DNA of 64,000 nt from VRUE01 sp963817945. Its GTDB lineage: Bacteria > Actinomycetota > Thermoleophilia > Solirubrobacterales > 70-9. The stretch is from contig CAWFQH010000005.1 of assembly GCA_963817945.1 (NCBI GenBank), forward strand, positions 62,001-126,000, given 5' to 3'. A program made the translations under genes and the position numbers. A model generated the notes under the pieces. The model ran no database searches. It had not been told where the DNA came from and saw nothing but the letters and a program-made list of their open reading frames with translations. Positions 1-7,230 of this stretch are shown here, in pieces (position 1 is the stretch's first letter; each line of letters opens with the position of its first letter).

Positions 1-2
1 GG

Positions 3-485
3 ATGGGGAGCAACCGCAACAACGAGGCAATCACCTCCGAGGGCATCGAGACCCTGCGAGAGGAGATCGCGCAGCTCGAAGGCAGCGGGCGGACCGAGAT
101 GGCGGCACGGATCAAGGCGGCGCGCGAGCTGGGCGACCTCAAGGAGAACGCCGAGTACCACATCGCCAAGGAGGATCAGGCGCACCTGGAGACGCGGATC
201 AAGCGGCTGCGGCAGCGCCTCGACAGCGCCGTCGTCGTCGAGGTCGACGGCGCCGCCGACCGCTTCGCCTTCGGCCGCACCGCCGAGGTCATCGACGAGG
301 AGAGCGGCGCGGTCAACACCTGGACGCTGGTCGGCTCGACCGAGGCCGACCTCGCCGCCGGCCGCCTCTCAGCCGAGTCGCCGATCGGCAAGGCGCTGCG
401 TCAACGCAAAGCCAGGAGCGTCGGTCGCGGTCGAGACGCCCCGTGCGGACGCCGCACCTTCGTGGTGCAGAAGCTGCTTGCCTAA
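3..485 (+). CDS. greA: Transcription elongation factor GreA
   Basis: GreA rescues backtracked RNA polymerase by stimulating transcript cleavage in the secondary channel. The 160-residue product matches the family in length and has the N-terminal coiled coil, with the acidic tip around DLKENAEYH (residues 45-53), followed by the FKBP-like C-terminal domain. After SPIGKAL (residue ~132) the reading frame gives a basic, Cys-containing stretch unlike the family. The +1 frame from base 400 to about 444 reads VNAKPGASVAVETPR, which does match, and the original frame resumes with GRRTFVV. A pair of compensating indels near 399 and 447 therefore probably scrambles about 16 residues. The ATG at base 3 lies at the window edge, so an upstream start cannot be excluded. 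It converges on the RTX-like gene with a 4-base gap. Confidence 0.9.
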   Translation: MGSNRNNEAITSEGIETLREEIAQLEGSGRTEMAARIKAARELGDLKENAEYHIAKEDQAHLETRIKRLRQRLDSAVVVEVDGAADRFAFGRTAEVIDEESGAVNTWTLVGSTEADLAAGRLSAESPIGKALRQRKARSVGRGRDAPCGRRTFVVQKLLA

Positions 486-489
486 CCGC

Positions 490-1451
490 TCAGCCGCGAC
501 GTATCCGCTCGCAGCCCGACAGCCGGTCGAGCCCGTCGGCCCTGACGAAGTCCCGACCGCCCGCACACCGAACCGTGTCCTCCTGTCCGTCGCGCACGAG
601 GATCCTGTCGTTGCCTTCCCCCGCGCCGACGTCGTCGCGACCGCCCCCGCCGCTGATCAGGTCGGCGCCGTCCATGCCTGCGATCCGGTCCCGCCGCGGC
701 CGCCGTGAACACAGTCCGCGCCGCTGTTACCCCGCAGACTGTCGCCGCCGCCCTTGCCGTAAATGAGGTCGCCGGCTTTGGGGAAGCCGCCGTAGTCGTC
801 ACCAAGCCGGGAGCCGGTGTAGGTGTTGAGCGGATCGCAGCGCCCGGGAGCCGGGGGAACCACCTCGACGCTGAGCGCGATCCGGGTGTTCTCGAAGACA
901 CGGTCGGCGAGCCGGTACGAGTGGCCGAAGGGCAGGGGCGGGTCCCATAGCAGCATCGTCCTGTATTCGTCGGTGAAGGGGGCCGCGATCGTGGCCCTCG
1001 TCGGCCCCTGGCCGTTTCCTTCGAGACGCACACCGAACACCTCGTCGGCGTGGATCGGCAGGTGCTCGGAGAAGGTCGTCACGCCGTTCGGCGCCGGCGC
1101 TCGCAGCGAGCCAACGTCGATCGTGCGACGGCCCTGCCTAGATCCGGCCGTCCCCGTCGCCTCCTGGACGACTAGCCGGATCCCCTCCGGCGCCCCGGCG
1201 CCGAGCTTCACCGACCACCTCGCGATGACGCCGGTGGGCGGAGAGAAGGGGGTGCCGTTGCCGCTGAGTGCCTGGGCCACATCGCAGGACGCCCCGACTG
1301 GACAGACGATCGTCTTCGTCGGTTCGAGTGCATCCAGGTCGCTACCGACTGTCTTCGCCTCGGCGAGTGGCGGGAGCCCTACCAGGGAGAGCAGGGCCAG
1401 CAAACCCGCAGCCTGCGCCAGCCGGCGAACCGACGGAGCTTTTGCATGCAT
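490..1451 (-). CDS. Secreted RTX-like calcium-binding protein, frameshifted
   Basis: The N-terminus is a signal peptide (RRLAQAAGLLALLSL...AEA), followed by an approximately 180-residue beta-rich domain of unknown function. Glycine/aspartate-rich repeats follow (DLIYGKGGGDSLRGNSGADC), resembling hemolysin-type calcium-binding nonapeptides. The frame closes early at 657. Dropping back one base at about 690 continues the repeats with DRIAGMDGADLISGGGG to a stop at 490, so one C in the CCC run at 690-692 appears to be missing. The repaired protein is about 320 residues. I chose the ATG at 1451 over the TTG at 1460. The start lies inside an 11-bp inverted repeat (1437-1465). A surface or secreted Ca-binding role is inferred from the repeats; the ligand and function are unknown. 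Confidence 0.7.
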
Positions 1452-1465
1452 GGGATGCAAAAGCT
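1437..1465. repeat. Perfect 11-bp inverted repeat over a start codon
   Basis: AGCTTTTGCAT (1437-1447) and ATGCAAAAGCT (1455-1465) are exact reverse complements separated by seven bases. The RTX-like gene's ATG (1451-1449) lies in the loop. In the mRNA this could sequester the start, and as DNA it could be an operator. It is AT-richer than its surroundings. Confidence 0.6.
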
Positions 1466-1496
1466 CAGCGGCTTCGCGTTCCCAGTGAAAGCACCG

Positions 1497-2504
1497 CTAA
1501 GTCCCCGGCGTCGGCGCGATCTCGGTCGGCTCGCCGCCGCGCATCCAGTGTGCCTCGGGTGAGGGCGGCGTGTCGCGCAGGTACCACTCGGCGTCGAGGG
1601 CGCCCATGCAGCCGGTCCCGGCGGCGGTGACCGCCTGTCGGTAGGTGCGGTCGACGACGTCGCCGACGGCAAAGACGCCGTCCAGGTTGGTCTTGGTCGA
1701 GCCCGGCTCGGTGACGATGTAGCCGTCCTCGTCGGTGTCGACCTGGCCGATGACAATCTCGGATTTCGGGATGTGGCCGATCGCGACGAATGCGCCGTCG
1801 ACCGCCACCTCCTCGGTCTCGCCGGTCTCGGCGTTGCGCAGGCGCACGTGGTCGAGCTTGCCGTCGCTGGCGACGAACCCCTCGGGGACGAAGGGCGTCT
1901 TGAAGTCGATGTTGGGCCGCTCCCGCGCCCGCTCCTGCATGATCTTGGAGGCGCGGAACTCGTCGCGGCGGTTGACGATCGTCAGCTCGCTGGCGAACTT
2001 GGAGACGAAGATCGCGTCCTCCATCGCCGAGTCGCCGCCGCCGATCACGATCACCTTCTTGTCCTTGAAGAAGGCGCCGTCGCAGACGCCGCAGGTGGAG
2101 ACGCCAAGGCCGCCCAGCTCGATCTCGCCGGGTACGCCGAGCCGCCGCGGCTCCGCGCCCATCGCCAGAATCACCGTGCGCGCCAGGTGCTCCTCGTCGC
2201 CGAGGTAGACCTTCTGCACGCCGCCGTCGCCGAGCTCGACCCGGTCGACGTCGTCGGTGACGAAGCGGGTTCCGAAGCGCTCGGCCTGAGCGCGGAACTG
2301 GCTCATCATCTCCGGCCCCATGATCCCCTCCGGATAGCCAGGATAGTTCTCGACGTCGGTCGTGTTCTGCAGCTGCCCGCCCCACTGGAAGCCCTCGATC
2401 ACGAGGGGCTCGAGATTGGCCCGCGCCGTGTAGAGGGCCGCGGTGTAGCCGGCGGGCCCGCCGCCGACGATGATCACGTTCTCGGTCTTCTTCTCGTCCG
2501 TCAT
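1497..2504 (-). CDS. trxB: Thioredoxin-disulfide reductase
   Basis: TrxB is a cytoplasmic flavoenzyme that passes electrons from NADPH through FAD to thioredoxin. The product is 335 residues, near the usual 310-330. It has the FAD-binding GGGPAGYTAALYTARA (residues 14-29), the NADPH-binding GGGDSAMEDA (~154-163) and a C-terminal GDVVDRTYRQAVTAAG FAD contact. The redox pair is present in STCGVCDGAFF, that is CGVC instead of the common CATC. A C-terminal extension of about 20 residues ends in EIAPTPGT. The ATG at 2504 is the only start in register with the Rossmann fold, and no strong Shine-Dalgarno sequence is visible. Confidence 0.95.
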   Translation of the reverse strand: MTDEKKTENVIIVGGGPAGYTAALYTARANLEPLVIEGFQWGGQLQNTTDVENYPGYPEGIMGPEMMSQFRAQAERFGTRFVTDDVDRVELGDGGVQKVYLGDEEHLARTVILAMGAEPRRLGVPGEIELGGLGVSTCGVCDGAFFKDKKVIVIGGGDSAMEDAIFVSKFASELTIVNRRDEFRASKIMQERARERPNIDFKTPFVPEGFVASDGKLDHVRLRNAETGETEEVAVDGAFVAIGHIPKSEIVIGQVDTDEDGYIVTEPGSTKTNLDGVFAVGDVVDRTYRQAVTAAGTGCMGALDAEWYLRDTPPSPEAHWMRGGEPTEIAPTPGT

Positions 2505-2551
2505 ATCTGCCGCCGTGAGTCTAATACTTTACTTTGTATAGTAATGGATCG

Positions 2552-3670
2552 TCAGGTCGCGGAGGGCGCCAGGCGGCGCTCGTCCCCTGCCCCGCGGTCG
2601 ATCGGCAGGCCCTCTTCTTCCCAGTGTTGGGCCCGGGCGCGGAGCTGGAAGAAAGCGACGACACCCGGCGGGATCGGCAGCCAGAAAGCGATCAGACGGT
2701 AGATCAGGATCGCCGGGAAGACCGTCTCCTCGGGAAGGCCGAAGAGGACGAAGGCACCGATCATCCCCGCGTCTACCGCGCCGACCCCGGCCGGGGCGAG
2801 CGGGAAGAGGTTGCCGACCATGCCGAGGAAGAAGCCCTGGACGACAACGGCAAACGGGACGTGGACGCCGAAGGCTTTGAACGCCGCCCAGAGAATGCCG
2901 ATGTTTGCCGCCCAGTAACCGGCGGCGCCGATCAGCGCCAGGGCGCCGTGCGAAGGATTGCGGAAGAGCCCCAGCGCGAACCTGAAGCCTTCTCCCACGG
3001 TGGCCGGAACCTTGGCGACGCCTTCGGCGACGGCGCGCAGGCGCTCGTGGCCGGAGAAGCGCGGGATCCGCAGTCCGAGGTCGGCGGGGATCAGGGCGAT
3101 CAGCACGCCGACCACCAGTGCCAGGCCGGCGATCGACGCCGGAATGATCGTCAGCTCGACCGAGTCCTTGCCGGGCAGCACGTCGGTCCGCAGGAGGATC
3201 CCGAACACGATCACGGCGAGGGGATAGAAGAAGTACTGAAGGCCGAGGAACGCGACCATTCGACGGGCCACGTCGCGGCGCACCATCCCCGCTTTGCGCA
3301 GCGCCCAGTAGGTGATGGCGATCCCGCCCGCGCCGCCGGTCGAGAAGAGCCGCGTCGCGGCGAGGCCGGCCATGTTGATCTCGTAGGTCTCGCGCCAGGT
3401 CAGGCGCAGGGTGTCACCGCCAACCACCGCCTTGAAGAGGGCGATGTAGGTGCCGATCGCGACGAGGTTGAAGCCGATCGCGACGGCAATCCAAACCGCG
3501 TCGGCTTCGTGCAGCTTGCTGAGTGAATCGCCGAGCCCGACCAGCTTCGGGAAGAGGAAGTAGATCCCGATCAGCAGCAGCAGGACGAACAGCAGCGTCT
3601 GCGCGACGCGACGCGGCGTGAGCAGGGGCAGCTCGGCGCCGTTTCCGTTCGCCGACCGCTCCGGAGACAC
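2552..3670 (-). CDS. Flippase-like integral membrane protein (LPG synthase TM-domain family)
   Basis: The 372-residue polytopic protein has about eight hydrophobic segments and resembles the membrane half of lysylphosphatidylglycerol synthase (UPF0104/MprF flippase domain). It carries the family-like NLVAIGTYIALFKAVV and FPLAPAGVGAVDAGM segments. There is no aminoacyl-transferase domain, so lipid translocation or an unknown membrane role is more likely than LPG synthesis. It starts with GTG at 3670, nine bases after the stop of the PAP2 gene, which implies one transcript. The pairing with a PAP2 phosphatase suggests envelope lipid or undecaprenyl-carrier handling; that is inference. Confidence 0.8.
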   Translation of the reverse strand: MSPERSANGNGAELPLLTPRRVAQTLLFVLLLLIGIYFLFPKLVGLGDSLSKLHEADAVWIAVAIGFNLVAIGTYIALFKAVVGGDTLRLTWRETYEINMAGLAATRLFSTGGAGGIAITYWALRKAGMVRRDVARRMVAFLGLQYFFYPLAVIVFGILLRTDVLPGKDSVELTIIPASIAGLALVVGVLIALIPADLGLRIPRFSGHERLRAVAEGVAKVPATVGEGFRFALGLFRNPSHGALALIGAAGYWAANIGILWAAFKAFGVHVPFAVVVQGFFLGMVGNLFPLAPAGVGAVDAGMIGAFVLFGLPEETVFPAILIYRLIAFWLPIPPGVVAFFQLRARAQHWEEEGLPIDRGAGDERRLAPSAT

Positions 3671-3679
3671 ACAGGGAAG

Positions 3680-4663
3680 CTACCCGTTCGCGAGGCGCTC
3701 GAGGCGCCGAAGGCCCCGCGTTACGCCGTGAACCGCGGGTTCCGCAAGCGGCTCGCCACGCCGCACAGCGGCCACCAGGGTGGCACCGGCCGCGAGGTCG
3801 GTGACGTAGTGCTCGCCCAGGTAGACGAGCGCGAAGCCGAGGGTGAGGGCGTAGGCCCAGCCCGCGGTGCCAGGTCCGCGGCCGGCCTCGCTGAGAGAGA
3901 TCGCCGCCATCGTCGAGGTGGCGAAGTGCAGCGAGGGCATCGCCGCCCACGGGTTTCCGCCGAGCGCGCCGTAGAGCGCTGGCCAGGCCGAGCCCCACGT
4001 GTCTTCGCCGACCGGGACCATGACCCGCCGCACGTCTTCCCCGGTCAGGCCCTGCTCGCAGGCCCACCAGGGCGGCGCCGTGGGAACGAGGAAGTAGCCG
4101 ACGCAGCCGAGGTCGAAGACGGCGGCCATCTGCCGCGCGGCCCGCGGAAAACGCTGCGGGTGGCGAAGAAGGATGAAGAGCAACGCCGCGTACGGCTCGA
4201 GAAACCAGAGCCAGTGGACCCAGGTGAGGAAGCGATCGAGGAAGCGGGTGCCCGGCAGGCGCGGGACGGCGCGCTGGAGGCGCGCGTTGGGCAGGCGGCC
4301 GAACCCAATCGCGCGGTCGATCGCGATCGGGTAGCGGGTGCGGAGCCGGCGGCGCAACCGCTCCGGATCGTCGTAGGGAAGCTCGTGGGCCATCGTGAAG
4401 CCCCACATCTGCAAGGCGAAGAGGCCGATGTCGCGCTTGTGGGAGCGTGGGTAGAGCACCGCCAGGGCGAGCGGACCGGTGGCGCAGGCGACGACCGTCA
4501 CCGGCGCCGGGATCCTGGCGCGACGGCGCAGCAGCGGCACCGCCACGGCCGCCGCGATTGCCCCCGCCGCAGCGGCGCGCACCGCCGCCCTCAGCGCCGG
4601 GGATGGACGGGCTCGCCTCCGCATCAGGGCGGCGAGTATAGGAGCAGGTCCCGCGCCGCCCAT
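3680..4663 (-). CDS. PAP2-family membrane phosphatase
   Basis: The 327-residue multi-pass membrane protein has the C-terminal PAP2 signature: PSLHFATSTMAA (phosphatase motif with catalytic His) followed by GEHYVTDLAAG. The first motif (Lys-x6-Arg-Pro) is not obvious, as in the inositol-phosphorylceramide-synthase-like subgroup. Likely substrates are lipid phosphates or pyrophosphates at the membrane face. Two starts are possible: ATG 4663, or ATG 4624 (MRRRARPS). The first 14 residues are weakly supported. It is the first gene of a two-gene operon with the flippase-like gene. Confidence 0.8.
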   Translation of the reverse strand: MGGAGPAPILAALMRRRARPSPALRAAVRAAAAGAIAAAVAVPLLRRRARIPAPVTVVACATGPLALAVLYPRSHKRDIGLFALQMWGFTMAHELPYDDPERLRRRLRTRYPIAIDRAIGFGRLPNARLQRAVPRLPGTRFLDRFLTWVHWLWFLEPYAALLFILLRHPQRFPRAARQMAAVFDLGCVGYFLVPTAPPWWACEQGLTGEDVRRVMVPVGEDTWGSAWPALYGALGGNPWAAMPSLHFATSTMAAISLSEAGRGPGTAGWAYALTLGFALVYLGEHYVTDLAAGATLVAAVRRGEPLAEPAVHGVTRGLRRLERLANG

Positions 4664-4673
4664 CAGCCTGATT

Positions 4674-4679
4674 AGAATG
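4674..4679 (+). promoter_or_regulatory. Possible -10 box (TAGAAT) upstream of pseudo-oxidase leader
   Basis: TAGAATGGCC at 4674 resembles TAGAATGCCC in front of the DUF1802 gene (63073) and, on the minus strand, in front of ctaC (17370-17361). No convincing -35 box is seen here. A start near 4685 would put the whole RNA-like element 4727-4830 in the coxB-like leader. Confidence 0.3.
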
Positions 4680-4726
4680 GCCGCGCTTTGGCCCCTCAGG
4701 ACTCATTTCGAAACTCCGCGTGTGCG

Positions 4727-4830
4727 GCTGGCGAGCGCCGGAGCAAGGGGGGCAAGGACGCAGGGAGGGCTAATAGCAGCGCTATTTGCCCGACTGAGGA
4801 CGCCGCACCGCGCAGCTCCGCCGCCGCCAG
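4727..4830 (+). ncRNA. Structured RNA-like element, copy 1
   Basis: A conserved core (AAGGACGCAGGGAGGGCTAA ... GACTGAGGACGCCG) is enclosed by a long helix. Bases 4728-4744 pair with 4814-4829, with a small internal irregularity. Inside are GGGC/GCCC and ATAGC/GCTAT stems. The core recurs at 8603-8691 and 63820-63914, while each copy has a different closing helix that remains complementary. The element ends about 20 bases before the ATG of the subunit II-like gene, so it could act as a cis-regulator. I do not recognise it as a known riboswitch class. Confidence 0.6.
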
Positions 4831-4851
4831 ACGTGCGCGGGGGGGTTCGAG

Positions 4852-5544
4852 ATGAGTCCCAGCAGTCCGGGCACGGACCAGATCGAGACCCTGCTTTGGA
4901 TCGGCTTCGTTGCCGCGGCGATCCTCGTTGTCGCGGTCAACGGTGCACTGATCTACGCGCTGCGGCGATACCGCGCCGCACGCGGCGCCGAGCCGCGTGC
5001 AGAGAGAGACAGCCGCCGCCTGCAGCTGCGGGCCGGAGGCGCCCTCGCCGTCTTCGCGCTTGCCCTGCTGGTGGTCAGCCTCGTCTACACCGAGAACGCA
5101 CGTGAGGCGCCGGCCAGCGGGGCAGCCGGACTGCAGGGCGAGGAGCCCCTGCGGATCGAGGCGACGGGGCAGCAGTGGCTGTGGCGCTACGACTACCCCA
5201 ACGAAGCCTTCTCCTATTACAAGCTGGTGGTCCCGGTCGACACCGCGGTCGAGCTCGAGCTCGTCTCGACTGACGTCATCCACACCTGGGACGTTCCCGC
5301 GCTGGCCGGCAAGCGCGACGCGGTGCCGGGCAAGACCAACCGCGTGCTCTTCAGCGCCGACGAGGAGGGCACCTACGGCGGTCAATCCGCCACCCTCTCG
5401 GGCGAGGCCTACGCGTCGATGCGGACCGAAGTCGAGGTCGTCTCCGCAGAGGAATACGAAGCCTTCGTCGAACAGCGCAAAAGCGACATCCAGGCGGCGC
5501 AAGACCGCGTCGTCGGCCTGATCGAAGCGGGCGAAACGCCATGA
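4852..5544 (+). CDS. Cytochrome oxidase subunit II-like protein lacking CuA ligands
   Basis: The 230-residue protein has two N-terminal transmembrane helices (about residues 12-37 and 60-80) and a periplasmic cupredoxin domain, as in subunit II. DVIHTWDVPALAGKRDAVPG keeps the first CuA histidine (H144). The canonical Cys-x3-Cys-x3-His-x2-Met is Ser179, Ser183, Tyr187, Met190, with Thr181 in place of the ligand Glu. Both cysteines and the second histidine are therefore gone at exact family spacing. Quinol-oxidase subunits II also lack CuA, but the partner here has lost its own metals too. The gene overlaps the subunit I-like gene by 4 bases (ATGA), so the two are coupled. Function unknown. Confidence 0.85.
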   Translation: MSPSSPGTDQIETLLWIGFVAAAILVVAVNGALIYALRRYRAARGAEPRAERDSRRLQLRAGGALAVFALALLVVSLVYTENAREAPASGAAGLQGEEPLRIEATGQQWLWRYDYPNEAFSYYKLVVPVDTAVELELVSTDVIHTWDVPALAGKRDAVPGKTNRVLFSADEEGTYGGQSATLSGEAYASMRTEVEVVSAEEYEAFVEQRKSDIQAAQDRVVGLIEAGETP

Positions 5545-7226
5545 GCGCGCCGGCCAAGCGCCCGGAGCTGATCGCCGACGGCATCCCGGCCCGTCGCCCG
5601 CGCTGGATCGAGCTGGCGACCAGCCCGGATCACAAGGACGTCGGCCGCATGCTGATCGTCTCGGCCCTCGGCTTCCTCTTCCTCGCCCTCGTCGAGCTGC
5701 TGCTGATGCGGCTGCAGCTGGCGATCCCGGAGAACACCTTCCTCAGCCCGGTCGGCTTTAACCGCATGCTCTCGCTCTACGGGGCGACGGCGATCTTCCT
5801 CTTCGCCGTGCCGTTCGCGCTCGGCTTCTTTTACTACGTCGCGCCGCTGCAGATCGGCGCTCGCAGCACGGCGCTGCCGCGCCTCGGTCAGATCGGCCTC
5901 TGGCTCTACGTCGCTGGGGCGACGGTGCTCTACGCCAGTCTCCTCTTCACGCCGCCGGAGGCGGGCGCCAACCCGTTGGCCCCGCTTTCGAGCCTGGCTT
6001 TCATCAGCAACAACGGCGTCGATGCCTGGGCCGCCGCGACCGGCCTGGCGACCCTTGGCTTCGTCCTGATCGCGATCGACCTGGTGGCGACCCTGCGCGA
6101 GCGCCGTGCTCCCGGGATGGCCTGGCGACGGATGCCGGTCTTCGCCTGGGGGGCGGCAATCTGCTCCTGGCTGCTGCTGGCGATCGGCCCGGTGATGGTG
6201 GCCGCCGTGACGATGCTGTTGATCGACCGTAACTTCGAAGGGATCTTCTTCGCCGGCGGCGCCGGCGGCGCGCCACTCCTCTGGCAGCACCTGAGCTGGA
6301 TCTTCTTCACCGGCGCCTACATGCTGGTGCTGATCGCGGCGCTTGCGACGATCGCCGAAATCGTCGCCGCCTTCGCCCGTCGCCCGCTCGTCGGCCGCGG
6401 CGCGGTGATCGGCTCGCTGATCGCGATCGCCGTCCTCGGCACGCTGGCCTGGATGCAGAACATGATGACCGCGCCGATCGGCATCGGCTGGATGTACTTC
6501 GCGATGATCCTCTCGCTGGCGCTGATCGTCCCCTTCGGCCTCGTCCTCTTCAACCTGATCGCGACGCTGGTCGGGGGGGCGATCCGGATGCGAGCACCGC
6601 TGCTCTTCGCGGCCGGCGCCGTCTCGGCGATCTCGATCGGCCTCGCCTCCGAGATCTCCCACTCGATGGTCGCCCTCGCCTGGCGCCTCCAGCACACCAC
6701 CGACAGCACCGCGGCGACCCATTTCGCCCTGGTCGGCGGTGCCGTCTTCGGCGGCTTCGCAGCCCTGCACTGGTGGTTCCCGAAGATGACCGGACGGACC
6801 ATGGGCGAGAGCCTGGCGCGGATCTCCTTCTGGACGATGACGCTGGGAACGCTGCTCGCCTTCATGCCGCTCTTCCTCGCCGGCGGCTTCGAGGGGCAGG
6901 TCGTCGATGCCTATAAGTTCTTCGGCAACGGCGGCGTCGATGGCTACAACCTCCTCGCCTCGATCGGCGCCCTGGTGCTCACCGCCGGCATCGTGATGAC
7001 CCTGGTCAACGCGCTCCTCAGCCGCCAGGGCGGCGCTGAGGCGGGCCATGACCCCTGGGGCGGCGACTCGCTCGAGTGGTTCGCGCTCTCGCCTCCACAA
7101 GCGCACAATTTCGACGTCCTGCCCGACGTGCGCAGCCCCCGGCCGCTGCGCGACATCCGCGAGGCGATCGACCGCCGCAGCAGCCGGCCGGCCGCGCCAG
7201 CCCGCGAGTCTCAGCCGGTAGCGTAG
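5541..7226 (+). CDS. Haem-copper oxidase subunit I-like protein lacking metal ligands
   Basis: The 561-residue, roughly 12-helix protein aligns along its length with subunit I (PLQIGA, LLWQHL, HWWFPKMTGR). The low-spin haem ligand of helix II is Tyr80 (LYGAT for LHGTT). In helix VI the HPEVY motif is TGAYM (Thr257 at the CuB His, cross-link Tyr shifted). The CuB His-His pair is Gln306-Asn307. In helix X only the second His (H394) of HxH remains and the haem a3 ligand is Ala392. Five of six canonical ligands are therefore absent and oxygen reduction is not expected. It is cotranscribed with the CuA-less subunit II and followed 4 bases later by ctaB. A role in haem handling, assembly or sensing is speculation. 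Confidence 0.85.
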   Translation: MSAPAKRPELIADGIPARRPRWIELATSPDHKDVGRMLIVSALGFLFLALVELLLMRLQLAIPENTFLSPVGFNRMLSLYGATAIFLFAVPFALGFFYYVAPLQIGARSTALPRLGQIGLWLYVAGATVLYASLLFTPPEAGANPLAPLSSLAFISNNGVDAWAAATGLATLGFVLIAIDLVATLRERRAPGMAWRRMPVFAWGAAICSWLLLAIGPVMVAAVTMLLIDRNFEGIFFAGGAGGAPLLWQHLSWIFFTGAYMLVLIAALATIAEIVAAFARRPLVGRGAVIGSLIAIAVLGTLAWMQNMMTAPIGIGWMYFAMILSLALIVPFGLVLFNLIATLVGGAIRMRAPLLFAAGAVSAISIGLASEISHSMVALAWRLQHTTDSTAATHFALVGGAVFGGFAALHWWFPKMTGRTMGESLARISFWTMTLGTLLAFMPLFLAGGFEGQVVDAYKFFGNGGVDGYNLLASIGALVLTAGIVMTLVNALLSRQGGAEAGHDPWGGDSLEWFALSPPQAHNFDVLPDVRSPRPLRDIREAIDRRSSRPAAPARESQPVA

Positions 7227-7230
7227 GCCC

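Noticed and set aside
2534..3526. Long plus-strand open frame opposite the flippase-like gene
   Set aside because: Its product is Arg/Asp/Gly-rich with no family pattern, while the minus strand encodes a coherent membrane protein. Such antisense frames are common at this GC content.
4755..4800. c-di-GMP (GEMM) riboswitch suggested by GGACGCAGGG
   Set aside because: The rest of the GEMM core is absent and the closing structure differs.
4840..4858. tRNA T-loop-like GGTTCGA before the subunit II-like gene
   Set aside because: No acceptor or anticodon arms can be folded around it.
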